Shown here piece by piece: positions 12,477 to 21,837 of a stretch of DNA of 64,000 nucleotides. Each line of letters begins with the position of its first letter. Position 1 is the first letter of the stretch. Source of the DNA: Citrobacter amalonaticus. Its GTDB lineage: Bacteria; Pseudomonadota; Gammaproteobacteria; Enterobacterales; Enterobacteriaceae. The stretch spans positions 310,491 to 374,490 of the forward strand of contig NZ_PQMB01000003.1 in NCBI RefSeq assembly GCF_002918555.1, in the 5' to 3' direction. The position numbers and the translations under genes were made by a program. The notes below the pieces were generated by a model. The model was not told the DNA's origin. It worked only from the letters and a program-made list of their open reading frames with translations, and made no database searches.

Positions 12477-13502
12477 ATGACAACAATGCTGGATGTTTCT
12501 CGCCGTGCCGGTGTGTCGAAAGCCACCGTCTCACGCGTACTGAACGGAACCGGTCAGGTTAAAGAAAGCACGCGCCAGAAAGTCTTCAAAGCGATGCAGG
12601 CGCTGGATTACCGCCCTAACTTTCTCGCCCGTTCGCTGGCCAACCGGACCAGCAATAGCATCGGTCTGGTGGTTTCGACATTTGACGGATTCTACTTCGG
12701 TCGCCTGTTGCAGCAGGCCTCGCGCCAGACGGAATCTCACGGTAAACAGCTGATCGTAACCGATGGTCATGACACGCCGGAACGCGAACTGGAGGCGGTG
12801 CAGATGCTGGCTGACAGGCAGTGTGACGCGATCATTCTCTATACGCGCTACATGAACGAAACAGCGATCATGACGCTTATTAATACGCTGCCGATGCCGC
12901 TGGTGATCATCAACCGCGACGTCAGCCTGGCGCGCGATCGGGCAATCTTCTTCGAACAGGAAGATGCCGCTTTTCAGGCGGTGGATTACCTTATCTCTCA
13001 GGGACATCGCGATATCGCCTGCATTACCGTACCCGGGCATACGCCAACCGGCAAATCCCGTCTGATGGGCTATCGTAAGGCTCTGGAGAAAAACGGCATC
13101 GCGTGGGATCCGGGCAAAGTGAAATACGGTGATTCCACCATGATGCGCGGGTACAGCGCATGCAATGAACTACTGCAGGAAGGGGTAAAATTCAGCGCGC
13201 TGTTTGCCTGTAACGACGATATGGCGCTGGGCGCGTCCAAAGCGCTGCACCAGGCAGGGCTGAATATTCCACAGGATATCTCGCTATTTGGTTTTGACGA
13301 CGCCCCCAGCGCAAAATGGCTGGAGCCGGGGCTGTCGACGGTCTATCTGCCTATCGATACGATGATCACTACCGCTATCGATCAGGCCATCCGTCTGGTA
13401 AGTGGCGAGGAGATTGAACCTATCCCACCGTTCACGGGAACCCTGGTGCTGCGTGATTCCGTGACCACCGGGCCCTGGTTTACCGGCAGCACCGATGCCT
13501 GA
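12477..13502 (+). CDS. LacI-family transcriptional regulator, AscG-like
   Basis: A 341-residue LacI-family regulator: HTH MTTMLDVSRRAGVSKATVSR at the N terminus, hinge region NFLARSLANRTSN, then a sugar-binding domain ending in SLFGFDDAPSAKWLEPGLST. The N terminus and general layout resemble AscG, but the sequence is diverged, so the effector is unknown, probably a sugar. It follows galR by 13 bases and may be read from the galR promoter. No sugar catabolic operon is adjacent on its 3' side; lysA converges on it. Its last codons enter a REP-type repeat. Whether it is a galR paralogue acting on the same operators cannot be told by eye. Confidence 0.85.
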   Translation: MTTMLDVSRRAGVSKATVSRVLNGTGQVKESTRQKVFKAMQALDYRPNFLARSLANRTSNSIGLVVSTFDGFYFGRLLQQASRQTESHGKQLIVTDGHDTPERELEAVQMLADRQCDAIILYTRYMNETAIMTLINTLPMPLVIINRDVSLARDRAIFFEQEDAAFQAVDYLISQGHRDIACITVPGHTPTGKSRLMGYRKALEKNGIAWDPGKVKYGDSTMMRGYSACNELLQEGVKFSALFACNDDMALGASKALHQAGLNIPQDISLFGFDDAPSAKWLEPGLSTVYLPIDTMITTAIDQAIRLVSGEEIEPIPPFTGTLVLRDSVTTGPWFTGSTDA

Positions 13503-13567
13503 CGGCATACGCTTATCAGGCCTGCGGCGTTACCTCAACCCACAGGCCGGATAAGGCGACCGGCATG
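13496..13567. repeat. REP/BIME palindromic element
   Basis: GCCTGACGGCATACGCTTATCAGGCCT and AGGCCGGATAAGGCGACCGGCATG are inverted REP units of the enterobacterial family (CCGGATAAGGCG core), separated by about 15 bases. They fill the space between the convergent LacI-type regulator and lysA and touch both stop codons. REP pairs stabilise upstream mRNA and can bind IHF or gyrase. Confidence 0.8.
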
Positions 13568-14830
13568 TCAGATCAACTCCAGCGCCAGTAGTTCTTCAAT
13601 GGTCTGGCGGCGACGTATCAGCCGTGCCTGTCCTTTATCAAATAAGACTTCCGGCAACAGCGGACGGCTGTTGTAATTTGATGACATAGAAGCGCCGTAC
13701 GCGCCGGTGTCATGCAGCACTAGATAGTCGCCTGGCTCGACCACCGGCAGCGCCCGGGTTTCCACTTTACCGCCTTCCTGCTGGGTGAAGACATCGCCGG
13801 ATTCGCAAAGCGGCCCCGCCACCACGGTTTCTACCCGTGGTGCGCGATCGAGTGAACGCCCATCCGCCGCCAGCGCGGTAATGTGATGATAGCTGCCGTA
13901 CATCGCGGGACGCATCAGATCGTTGAAACCGGCATCCACCAGCACAAAATGACGACTCCCCATCTCTTTGACGCTACGCACCTGCGTAACCAACACGCCG
14001 GACTGGGCAACCAGGAAACGGCCTGGCTCAATTTCCAGTTTTACGTGATGCCCAAGATGGCGTGCAATCTGCTCACGCGCCGCGTTCCACAGACCATAAT
14101 AGTGCTGAGTATTCACTACCTCTTCGCCGTCATGATAAGGAATCGATAGCCCGCCGCCTGCAGAAATCGCCTCCAGATCCTGACCACAATCGATCACCTG
14201 GCGCACCATCGCACCGCAAACCTGTTCCAGATGTCCGTAATCGACACCGGAACCAATATGCATATGGATACCCACCAGTTTAAGCTGATGGCGCTGCATC
14301 ACCGCCAGCGCCGCAGGAAGGTCGGTATGCCAAATCCCATGCTTGCTGTTTTCCCCACCGGTGTTGGTTTTCTGGCTGTGTCCGTGGCCAAATCCTGGGT
14401 TGACGCGCAGCCAGACGCGATGCCCTGGGGAGACACGACCTAACTGCTCCAGCATATCCACGGAGCCTGCGTTTACCGGGATACTTAGCTCGCTGACGCG
14501 GGCAAGCGTAGCGTTATCAATGACATCGGCGGTAAACACAATATCATCAGGATGCGTTTGCGGATCGTAACCCGCTGCCAGCGCACGCTCAATTTCACCT
14601 GCTGAGACGGAATCGATCTTCACACCCTGCTCGCGCATTAAACGCAGAATATGGATGTTAGAACAGGCTTTCTGGGCAAAACGTACCACGTCGAACTGGC
14701 TGAGTTTAGCAATCTGGGCACGGATAATCTGCGCATCGTAAACCCACACGGGACAGCCAAATTCGGCAGGCAGGCGCAGCAGGTTATCAGCCGTCAGGTC
14801 AGTGTCGGTATTGTTGAGTGGGTGTGGCAT
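13568..14830 (-). CDS. lysA: Diaminopimelate decarboxylase LysA
   Basis: LysA performs the last step of lysine synthesis, decarboxylating meso-diaminopimelate. The 420-residue product has the PLP-binding Lys54 in FAQKACSNIHIL, the glycine-rich phosphate-binding ISAGGGLSIPYH, and the C-terminal substrate motif GPLCESGDVF with YGASMSSNYNSRP. ATG 14830 is chosen since MPHPLNNTDTDL matches E. coli, although an in-frame upstream extension exists. It is divergent from lysR; in E. coli LysR activates it from the shared 117-base intergenic region. Confidence 0.97.
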   Translation of the reverse strand: MPHPLNNTDTDLTADNLLRLPAEFGCPVWVYDAQIIRAQIAKLSQFDVVRFAQKACSNIHILRLMREQGVKIDSVSAGEIERALAAGYDPQTHPDDIVFTADVIDNATLARVSELSIPVNAGSVDMLEQLGRVSPGHRVWLRVNPGFGHGHSQKTNTGGENSKHGIWHTDLPAALAVMQRHQLKLVGIHMHIGSGVDYGHLEQVCGAMVRQVIDCGQDLEAISAGGGLSIPYHDGEEVVNTQHYYGLWNAAREQIARHLGHHVKLEIEPGRFLVAQSGVLVTQVRSVKEMGSRHFVLVDAGFNDLMRPAMYGSYHHITALAADGRSLDRAPRVETVVAGPLCESGDVFTQQEGGKVETRALPVVEPGDYLVLHDTGAYGASMSSNYNSRPLLPEVLFDKGQARLIRRRQTIEELLALELI

Positions 14831-14947
14831 AACAGACTCCGGTATTCTTTTTTTATGATTACGCCACACTACGAAAAGAATAAAAAATATCGTTTTATTG
14901 CGAGTCTATGCAAAAATGATATGAATGACCTTACTGGAGGATTGCCT

Positions 14948-15883
14948 GTGCCCGCGGTTAACTTGCGCCATATTGAAATTTTTCACGCCATCATGACGAC
15001 GGGTAACCTGACAGAAGCCGCGCGAATGCTCAATACCTCGCAACCCACCGTCAGCCGTGAGCTGGCGAGATTCGAAAAAGTACTCGGATTAAAATTGTTT
15101 GAACGCACGCGCGGACGACTCCAGCCCACGGTACAGGGGCTACGGCTGTTTGAAGAGGTGCAGCGCTCCTGGTATGGTCTCGACAGGATCGTGAACGCGG
15201 CGGAGAGCCTGCGCGAATTCCGCCAGGGGGAGCTGTCGATTGTCTGCCTGCCGGTTTTCTCACAGTCTTTTTTACCCCCATTGATTCAGCCGTTCCTGGC
15301 CCGCTATCCCGACGTCAGCCTGACTATCGTCCCGCAGGAATCCCCCCTGCTTGAAGAGTGGCTCACCGCTCAGCGTCACGATCTCGGCCTGACAGAAACG
15401 CTGCATGCGCCCGCCGGGACCGAACGCATGGAGCTGCTCTCTCTTGATGAGGTCTGCGTCCTGCCACAGGATCATCCGCTGGTGGAAAAAACCGTGTTGA
15501 CGCCGCAGGATTTCCAGGGGCAAAACTATATCAGTCTGTCACGTACTGACAGCTATCGACAGTTGCTGGATGCGCTGTTTAGCGAGCACAATGTGAAACG
15601 CCGGATGGTGGTAGAAACCCACAGCGCCGCCTCGGTTTGCGCGATGGTGCGGGCCGGGGCAGGGATTTCGGTGGTTAACCCGCTTACCGCGCTGGATTAC
15701 GCAGCAAACGGGGTTGCCGTCCGTCGCTTCAGTATTGCGGTACCGTTTACCGTCAGCCTCATTCGCCCGCTGCATCGTCCCTCTTCCGCTTTGGTTGACG
15801 CCTTCAGCAAGCATCTGCAAACCCATTTACCGCGGCTAATTGAGCCTCTTGAAGCGATTTTAGAGCCGGTTACGAAAGCATAA
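14948..15883 (+). CDS. lysR: LysR transcriptional activator of lysA
   Basis: LysR, the founding member of the LTTR family, activates lysA in response to diaminopimelate/lysine balance. The product is 311 residues, as in E. coli, with an N-terminal winged HTH ([20 protein letters not shown]) and a C-terminal effector domain. The start is GTG 14948, with GGAGG seven bases upstream; longer in-frame extensions lack homology. The gene ends 14 bases inside the convergent racD coding region. Confidence 0.95.
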   Translation: MPAVNLRHIEIFHAIMTTGNLTEAARMLNTSQPTVSRELARFEKVLGLKLFERTRGRLQPTVQGLRLFEEVQRSWYGLDRIVNAAESLREFRQGELSIVCLPVFSQSFLPPLIQPFLARYPDVSLTIVPQESPLLEEWLTAQRHDLGLTETLHAPAGTERMELLSLDEVCVLPQDHPLVEKTVLTPQDFQGQNYISLSRTDSYRQLLDALFSEHNVKRRMVVETHSAASVCAMVRAGAGISVVNPLTALDYAANGVAVRRFSIAVPFTVSLIRPLHRPSSALVDAFSKHLQTHLPRLIEPLEAILEPVTKA

Positions 15884-16562
15884 ATTCTACCGCATCCGCA
15901 GCATGGATCGCCGTGGTATCAAACACCGGCAGCGCGCTACGATCGGCTGGCACCAGCAGGCCAATCTCAGTACACCCAAAGATCACCCCCTGCGCTCCCT
16001 GGGCCGCCAGACGTTCGATGACCTGCAGATAATACTGGCGGGATGCTTCGGTCAACTGTCCCAGGCAGAGTTCATCAAAAATTATCTGGTTGATCTTCGC
16101 CCGCTCATCAGCTTCCGGCACCAGGCATTCGATGTCAAACTGCTGCGCCAGGCGACCACGGTAAAAATCCTGCTCCATTGTGTAACGCGTGCCCAGCAGC
16201 GCGACCCTTGTCATTCCCTGTGCCGTAATCACTCGCCCGGTAGCATCAGCAATATGTAAGAAGGGAAGCGAACAGCGAGATTCAATGGCCGCCGCCACTT
16301 TGTGCATGGTGTTGGTACACAACACTATGCCCTCTGCGCCAGCCTGCTGTAAGCCCAGCGCGGCCTCAGCAAGAATATCTCCGGCCCTATCCCATTCACC
16401 CCGACTTTGGCACTCTTCGATTTCATGGAAATCAACGCTGTGCAGCAGCAGACTGGCAGAATGCAGCCCGCCAAGACGTTGCCTGATCCCTTCGTTGATC
16501 AAACGGTAATAAGGGATCGTCGATTCCCAGCTCATGCCACCCAGCAGACCGATTGTTTTCAT
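15870..16562 (-). CDS. racD: Broad-specificity amino acid racemase RacD/YgeA
   Basis: A 230-residue cytosolic member of the aspartate/glutamate racemase family; E. coli YgeA (RacD) racemises several amino acids including homoserine. Both catalytic cysteines are visible: [10 protein letters not shown] and [11 protein letters not shown]. The N terminus [19 protein letters not shown] is diagnostic. ATG 16562 is used; an in-frame ATG four codons upstream lacks homology. Its 3' end overlaps lysR. In E. coli araE follows on this side; here araE is missing and a pectin oligomer locus begins. Confidence 0.93.
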   Translation of the reverse strand: MKTIGLLGGMSWESTIPYYRLINEGIRQRLGGLHSASLLLHSVDFHEIEECQSRGEWDRAGDILAEAALGLQQAGAEGIVLCTNTMHKVAAAIESRCSLPFLHIADATGRVITAQGMTRVALLGTRYTMEQDFYRGRLAQQFDIECLVPEADERAKINQIIFDELCLGQLTEASRQYYLQVIERLAAQGAQGVIFGCTEIGLLVPADRSALPVFDTTAIHAADAVEFMLS

Positions 16563-16670
16563 TGCACACTCCATTTTGTGAGTCGTTTACCGCAGTGAAG
16601 CAAACTTGTGATCAAGTTTCCAGTTCATTTGATCGGCTATTTTCTTTATACTCGCGGTCGGTTAATTTAT

Positions 16671-16687
16671 TTGAAACAACGTTTCAA
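16671..16687 (+). promoter_or_regulatory. KdgR-like operator before kdgF
   Basis: TTGAAACAACGTTTCAA is a perfect 7-bp inverted repeat around AAC, matching the KdgR box pattern TGAAACANNGTTTCA. It sits 18 bases before the kdgF start, where KdgR binding would block transcription until 2-keto-3-deoxygluconate accumulates. Confidence 0.8.
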
Positions 16688-16705
16688 TCAATAACAGGAT
16701 CCAAC

Positions 16706-17032
16706 ATGTTTATTTTTCATAAAGAGACGACGCTTGAAGATCTGGGCAATGGCGTCACCCGCCGTATCCTCGCGCATAACGGTAAAATGATGGCTGTGGA
16801 AGTGAACTTCGAACAAGGGGCAGTTGGCCCAATGCACAACCATCCCCATGAACAGCTTACTTATGTACTGTCAGGCGAGTTTGAATTTACGATTGGTGAT
16901 GAAAAGCATGTCGTCAGTGCTGGCGACACGTTATATAAGAAACCCGATATCATGCACGGTTGCGTCTGCTTAAAATCCGGGACCCTGCTGGATACCTTCA
17001 CGCCTGTTCGTGAAGATTTCCTGAAATCCTGA
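16706..17032 (+). CDS. kdgF: Pectin degradation cupin KdgF
   Basis: KdgF is a small cytoplasmic cupin that opens the ring of 4,5-unsaturated galacturonate, released from pectin oligomers, to the linear keto-uronate. The 108-residue product has the cupin metal motif GPMHNHPHEQLTYVLSGEFE (two His, a Gln/Glu and a later His) and KPDIMHGCVCL carrying the last ligand, plus the family C terminus LDTFTPVREDFLKS. ATG 16706 has AGGA ten bases upstream and lies just after a KdgR box. It is a single gene closed by a terminator. Confidence 0.9.
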   Translation: MFIFHKETTLEDLGNGVTRRILAHNGKMMAVEVNFEQGAVGPMHNHPHEQLTYVLSGEFEFTIGDEKHVVSAGDTLYKKPDIMHGCVCLKSGTLLDTFTPVREDFLKS

Positions 17033-17052
17033 CGGATATCAATACATTCTGA

Positions 17053-17079
17053 GCCTTTCTTTCAGGAAGGCTTTTTTTT
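17053..17079 (+). terminator. Rho-independent terminator of kdgF
   Basis: GCCTTTC, loop TTTCA, GGAAGGC, followed by eight T residues, 20 bases after the kdgF stop. Confidence 0.85.
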
Positions 17080-17227
17080 GTCTACTCGCCCACAAATCGA
17101 CAAGCTAATAATTGCTAATAATATTAGTTCCCATAATCTGGCTATCGCAGACACTCCCATACTTGTCGCCATCCCTGAGAGAGATAACTGACTAATTCTT
17201 CTCAATTATGATATGCACCTCACCTAT

Positions 17228-17320
17228 TTGAAACACTGTTTCGACTTTGATCACATTTCCACCATTATGTGAATGACGTAGAAATAAATAGCAATAAAAT
17301 AAATTAAAACGATGTTTTAC
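17228..17320 (+). promoter_or_regulatory. Two KdgR-like operators before togMNAB
   Basis: TTGAAACACTGTTTCGA at 17228-17244 and TTAAAACGATGTTTTAC at 17304-17320 both fit the KdgR pattern (TRAAAC..GTTTYA). They lie in the 490-base gap between the kdgF terminator and togM; the half-sites TGATCACATTT (17247-17257) and TATGTGAATGACG (about 17264-17276) may contribute a weak CRP site. The 200 bases after the second box up to togM contain no recognisable gene and may be a long leader. Confidence 0.75.
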
Positions 17321-17523
17321 AAATTGAGAACAGTAGTTCATTTGCGTTGAAAGTCAGCCGTCGCCATATCACATCATGCTGATAAATTACTGAATTTACG
17401 CACATAACAGGGAGCGTTAGCATGGCGAGACACAAAAAATACTGATGCTTCGTGCAGAAAAAACCTCTGCGTGGCTGTTACATCTGAATTCGTTTTAAAC
17501 CATTACTTCTCAGGTAGGTCGCT

Positions 17524-18414
17524 ATGAATGAAAACAGGATGCTGGGGCTGGCATGGATATCACCCTATATAATAGGGCTGGTTATCTTTACCGCCTTCCC
17601 ATTTGTTTCATCTTTCTTCCTCAGTTTTACTGAGTATGATTTGATGAGTCCCCCCGTGTTTAACGGGATAGAAAACTATCGCTACATGTTTGCTGAAGAT
17701 GCCCTCTTCTGGAAATCCATGGGCGTTACCTTTGCATACGTCTTCTTAACGATACCTTTAAAGCTGGCATTCGCCCTGGGTATTGCGTTTGTCCTTAATT
17801 TTAAACTCCGCGGTATCGGCTTTTTCCGTACCGCTTATTACATCCCTTCTATTCTCGGTAGCTCTGTCGCTATCGCTGTACTGTGGCGTGCGCTGTTTGC
17901 TATCGATGGCCTCCTGAACAGCTTTATCGGCGTGTTTGGTTTTGATCCGGTGAACTGGTTGGGCGAGCCTTCACTGGCGTTAATGTCCGTCACTTTGCTC
18001 CGCGTCTGGCAGTTCGGTTCCGCAATGGTCATTTTCCTGGCAGCGTTGCAGAACGTGCCGCAATCGCAGTATGAAGCTGCAATGATTGATGGCGCATCCA
18101 AATGGCAGATGTTTATGAAAGTCACCGTACCGCTGATCACGCCGGTCATCTTTTTCAACTTCATTATGCAGACGACTCAGGCTTTCCAGGAGTTTACGGG
18201 GCCGTACGTGATAACCGGCGGTGGTCCAACCTACTCCACCTATCTGTTCTCACTCTACATCTACGATACCGCCTTTAAGTACTTTGATATGGGTTACGGC
18301 GCAGCGCTGGCCTGGATCCTGTTCCTGGTTGTCGCGGTGTTTGCCGCCATCGCCTTTAAATCTTCGAAATACTGGGTCTTCTACTCCGCCGATAAGGGAG
18401 GCAAAAATGGCTGA
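17524..18414 (+). CDS. togM: Oligogalacturonide ABC transporter permease TogM
   Basis: Inner-membrane permease of the MalF-type family in the carbohydrate-uptake-1 ABC group. The 296-residue protein starts with the hydrophobic stretch GLAWISPYIIGLVIFTAFPF and has about six transmembrane segments; the ATPase-coupling EAA loop reads YEAAMIDGASKWQMFMKVTV. The order permease-permease-ATPase-binding protein equals togMNAB of Dickeya. Placement between KdgR boxes and kdu/ogl genes supports oligogalacturonides as substrate. ATG 17524 has CAGGTAGG upstream. It overlaps togN by eight bases. Confidence 0.85.
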   Translation: MNENRMLGLAWISPYIIGLVIFTAFPFVSSFFLSFTEYDLMSPPVFNGIENYRYMFAEDALFWKSMGVTFAYVFLTIPLKLAFALGIAFVLNFKLRGIGFFRTAYYIPSILGSSVAIAVLWRALFAIDGLLNSFIGVFGFDPVNWLGEPSLALMSVTLLRVWQFGSAMVIFLAALQNVPQSQYEAAMIDGASKWQMFMKVTVPLITPVIFFNFIMQTTQAFQEFTGPYVITGGGPTYSTYLFSLYIYDTAFKYFDMGYGAALAWILFLVVAVFAAIAFKSSKYWVFYSADKGGKNG

Positions 18415-19309
18415 TATCCAGGAAATCTCGGCAGCACGAACCATTGCTGAACGTGAAGTGGCGCGTACCCTACGTCGGGAAAAAATCAACGCCATCGTCC
18501 GTTATGTCATTTTGCTGTTTGTCGGTCTGCTGATGCTCTATCCGCTGGTGTGGATGTTCTCAGCATCGTTCAAACCAAACCACGAGATCTTCACCACCCT
18601 GAGCCTGTGGCCTGCCCACGCGACCTGGGACGGCTTTGTGAACGGGTGGAAAACCGGTACCGAATACAACTTCGGTCATTACATGCTGAATACCTTTAAG
18701 TATGTGATCCCGAAAGTGATTCTGACCATTATCTCCTCCACCATCGTGGCGTACGGCTTTGCCCGCTTCGAGATCCCGTGGAAGAAGTTCTGGTTCGCCA
18801 CGCTCATCGCCACCATGCTGCTGCCAAGCACAGTGCTGCTGATCCCGCAGTACCTGATGTTCCGTGAAATGGGCATGCTCAACAGCTATATGCCGCTGTA
18901 TCTGCCGCTGGCCTTTGCCACGCAAGGATTCTTCGTCTTCATGCTGATCCAGTTCCTGCGCGGTGTCCCGCGTGACATGGAAGAAGCCGCGCAAATTGAC
19001 GGCTGCAACTCCTTCCAGGTGCTGTGGTACGTGGTGGTGCCGATTCTGAAACCCGCGATTATCTCAGTGGCGCTGTTCCAGTTTATGTGGTCGATGAACG
19101 ACTTCATCGGACCGCTGATTTATGTCTACAGCGTGGATAAATATCCGATCGCACTGGCACTTAAAATGTCCATTGACGTCACCGAAGGGGCGCCGTGGAA
19201 CGAAATTCTGGCAATGGCGAGCATCTCCATTCTGCCATCCATCATTGTGTTCTTCCTGGCGCAGCGCTACTTCGTGCAGGGCGTGACCAGCAGCGGAATT
19301 AAAGGTTAA
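18407..19309 (+). CDS. togN: Oligogalacturonide ABC transporter permease TogN
   Basis: The second permease, MalG type, 300 residues from ATG 18407, which is preceded by a strong GGGAGG site and overlaps the togM stop codon. About 25 leading cytoplasmic residues are followed by the first membrane segment (YVILLFVGLLMLYPLVWMF). The EAA loop is EEAAQIDGCNSFQVLWYVVV, and the C terminus FFLAQRYFVQGVTSSGIKG is typical of MalG-like permeases. It pairs with TogM to make the channel. Confidence 0.87.
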   Translation: MADIQEISAARTIAEREVARTLRREKINAIVRYVILLFVGLLMLYPLVWMFSASFKPNHEIFTTLSLWPAHATWDGFVNGWKTGTEYNFGHYMLNTFKYVIPKVILTIISSTIVAYGFARFEIPWKKFWFATLIATMLLPSTVLLIPQYLMFREMGMLNSYMPLYLPLAFATQGFFVFMLIQFLRGVPRDMEEAAQIDGCNSFQVLWYVVVPILKPAIISVALFQFMWSMNDFIGPLIYVYSVDKYPIALALKMSIDVTEGAPWNEILAMASISILPSIIVFFLAQRYFVQGVTSSGIKG

Positions 19310-19321
19310 GAGGGAAATATC

Positions 19322-20449
19322 ATGGCTGAAGTTATTTTCAACAAACTGGAAAAAGTCTACTCCAACGGCTTCAAAGCGGTACATGGTATCGACCTGAAAA
19401 TCGCAGAAGGGGAGTTTATGGTGATCGTCGGGCCGTCCGGCTGCGCCAAGTCCACGACTCTGCGTATGCTGGCCGGGCTGGAAACCATCAGCGGCGGCGA
19501 AGTGCGTATCGGCGAGAAGATCGTCAATAACCTCGCGCCAAAAGAGCGTGGGATTGCGATGGTGTTCCAGAACTATGCGCTCTACCCGCACATGACGGTA
19601 CGCGAGAATCTGGCATTTGGCCTGAAGCTGAGCAAGCTGCCGAAAGATAAAATTGAGGCGCAGGTGAATGAAGCCGCCAAAATCCTCGAACTGGAAGAGC
19701 TGCTGGACAGGCTGCCGCGCCAGCTCTCCGGTGGTCAGGCTCAGCGCGTCGCGGTCGGTCGTGCAATCGTGAAAAAACCGGATGTGTTCCTGTTCGACGA
19801 ACCCCTCTCTAACCTCGATGCCAAACTTCGCGCCTCAATGCGCATCCGTATATCGGATCTGCACAAGCAGCTGAAGAAATCGGGTAAACCGGCGACCACC
19901 GTTTACGTTACCCACGATCAGACCGAAGCGATGACCATGGGCGATCGCATCTGCGTGATGAAGCTGGGACACATTATGCAGGTGGATACCCCGGATAACC
20001 TTTATCACAAGCCGAAAAACATGTTCGTCGCCGGGTTTATCGGCGCACCAGAGATGAATATTCGGGCCAGTAAGCTGGTGGATGACGCGGGTCGTCTGGC
20101 CCTGACCATCGGCAACGAAACGATGCCGCTTGGCGAAACGTTGCAGGACAAGCTCTCCGCCTATCAGCAGCAGGAGGTGTTCTACGGTATTCGCCCGGAA
20201 TTTGTCTCGCTTTCTGATGAACCTTTCGCTGAAGGTGGTTGCAGCGGGGAAATGGTGCGCGTGGAAAACATGGGGCATGAATTCTTTGTGTACCTGAAAG
20301 TTGCCGACTACGAACTGACGGCCCGCATTCCTTCTGATGAAGCGAAACCGATGATTGAAAAGGGACTTCATCGCAAAGTGTATTTCAAGTTCGACATGAA
20401 AAAGTGTCATATCTTTGACGCAAAAACTGAACAGAACATCTCTCTCTGA
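19322..20449 (+). CDS. togA: Oligogalacturonide ABC transporter ATPase TogA
   Basis: A 375-residue cytoplasmic ATPase of the MalK/UgpC type. Walker A reads VGPSGCAKSTT at about residues 36-46, with Ala where the consensus GxxGxGK[ST] has its last Gly. The Q-loop MVFQNYALYPHMTV, signature LSGGQAQRVAVGRAIV, Walker B VFLFDEPLSNLDA and switch His in VTHDQTEAM are intact. The C-terminal third is the regulatory OB-fold region of MalK-type ATPases. It follows togN by 12 bases with GAGGGAAATATC as ribosome site. Confidence 0.88.
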   Translation: MAEVIFNKLEKVYSNGFKAVHGIDLKIAEGEFMVIVGPSGCAKSTTLRMLAGLETISGGEVRIGEKIVNNLAPKERGIAMVFQNYALYPHMTVRENLAFGLKLSKLPKDKIEAQVNEAAKILELEELLDRLPRQLSGGQAQRVAVGRAIVKKPDVFLFDEPLSNLDAKLRASMRIRISDLHKQLKKSGKPATTVYVTHDQTEAMTMGDRICVMKLGHIMQVDTPDNLYHKPKNMFVAGFIGAPEMNIRASKLVDDAGRLALTIGNETMPLGETLQDKLSAYQQQEVFYGIRPEFVSLSDEPFAEGGCSGEMVRVENMGHEFFVYLKVADYELTARIPSDEAKPMIEKGLHRKVYFKFDMKKCHIFDAKTEQNISL

Positions 20450-20463
20450 CTGGAGTTATAAAA

Positions 20464-21750
20464 ATGAAAAAAGTGCTGCTAAGCGCCGCTATCACCGCTA
20501 CTCTGGGACTAACTGCGCTGCCGTCGATGGCGCAGAACGTTGATTTACGCATGTCCTGGTGGGGCGGCAATGGTCGTCACCAGGTTACGCTGAAGGCGTT
20601 AGAGGAATTCCATAAGCAGAACCCGGATATTAACGTTAAAGCAGAATATACCGGCTGGGATGGTCATCTCTCCCGCCTGACCACGCAGATTGCGGGCGGC
20701 ACCGAGCCGGACGTGATGCAGACCAACTGGAACTGGCTGCCAATTTTCTCGAAGAATGGCGATGGATTTTACGATCTGAACAAACTGAAGGATGTGATCG
20801 ACTTAAGCCAGTTCGATCCTAAAGAGCTGCAAACGACGACGGTTAACGGCAAGCTGAACGGGCTGCCGATTTCCGTTACCGCCCGCGTGTTCTATTTTAA
20901 CGACGAAACCTGGAAGAAAGCGGGCGTTGCGTACCCCAACACCTGGGAAGAGCTGATGGCGGCGGGTAAAACCTTCGAAAGCAAGCTGGGTAAACAGTAC
21001 TATCCGGTTGTGCTGGAGCATCAGGATACGCTGGCGCTGCTGAACTCTTACATGATTCAGAAATACAACATTCCGGCAGTGGATGAGAAGGCGAAGAAAT
21101 TCTCCTACAGCAAAGAGCAGTGGGTAGAGTTATTCCAGACTTACAAAAATCTTATCGACAGCCACGTGATGCCCGACACCAAATACTATGCGTCATTTGG
21201 TAAGAGCAACATGTATGAAATGAAGCCGTGGATCCAGGGAGAATGGGCGGGTACCTACATGTGGAACTCCACTATCACCAAGTATTCCGACAACCTGAAG
21301 CCACCGGCTAAGCTCGAGTTGGGTAATTACCCGATGCTGCCGGGCGCAACCGACGCGGGCCTGTTCTTTAAACCTGCGCAGATGCTCTCTATTGGTAAAT
21401 CAACGAAGAACCCGGAAGCGGCAGCGAAAGTCGTCAACTTCCTGCTGAACAACAAAGCAGGCGTGGAGACGCTGGGACTGGAGCGTGGCGTACCGCTGAG
21501 CAAAGCGGCGGTGGAGATCCTGACTCAGGATGGCACCATTAAAGAGGACGATCCGTCAGTAGCAGGCCTGCGTCTGGCGCAGTCCCTGCCCGCTAAACTC
21601 TCCGTTTCGCCGTACTTTGACGATCCGCAGATTGTGGCCCAGTTCGGGACTTCTCTGCAGTATATCGACTACGGTCAGAAAACCGTGGAAGAAGCGGCAG
21701 CTGACTTCCAGCGCCAGGCAGAACGCATTCTGAAACGCGCAATGCGCTAA
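20464..21750 (+). CDS. togB: Oligogalacturonide-binding periplasmic protein TogB
   Basis: A 428-residue extracellular solute-binding protein, family 1. Residues 1-23 form a Sec signal peptide (KKVLLSAAITATLGL..., cleavage after SMA|Q). The mature protein starts VDLRMSWWGGNGRHQVTLKA and contains the family stretch GGTEPDVMQTNWNWLP. It delivers oligogalacturonides to TogMN. It is last in the operon after a 14-base gap and is followed by a strong hairpin. Confidence 0.88.
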   Translation: MKKVLLSAAITATLGLTALPSMAQNVDLRMSWWGGNGRHQVTLKALEEFHKQNPDINVKAEYTGWDGHLSRLTTQIAGGTEPDVMQTNWNWLPIFSKNGDGFYDLNKLKDVIDLSQFDPKELQTTTVNGKLNGLPISVTARVFYFNDETWKKAGVAYPNTWEELMAAGKTFESKLGKQYYPVVLEHQDTLALLNSYMIQKYNIPAVDEKAKKFSYSKEQWVELFQTYKNLIDSHVMPDTKYYASFGKSNMYEMKPWIQGEWAGTYMWNSTITKYSDNLKPPAKLELGNYPMLPGATDAGLFFKPAQMLSIGKSTKNPEAAAKVVNFLLNNKAGVETLGLERGVPLSKAAVEILTQDGTIKEDDPSVAGLRLAQSLPAKLSVSPYFDDPQIVAQFGTSLQYIDYGQKTVEEAAADFQRQAERILKRAMR

Positions 21751-21759
21751 ATAAGCCCA

Positions 21760-21783
21760 GGAGCAGGCGTCTCAGCCTGCTCC
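21760..21783 (+). terminator. Hairpin after togB
   Basis: GGAGCAGGC (21760-21768) and GCCTGCTCC (21775-21783) form a perfect 9-bp stem with loop GTCTCA. No T tract follows, so it may act as an mRNA-stabilising 3' stem or a weak terminator. Confidence 0.5.
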
Positions 21784-21837
21784 CTCTCCCCCCGCTACAC
21801 GCTTTAGACTTTCCACGCTGATAACGAAAAGCTGATT

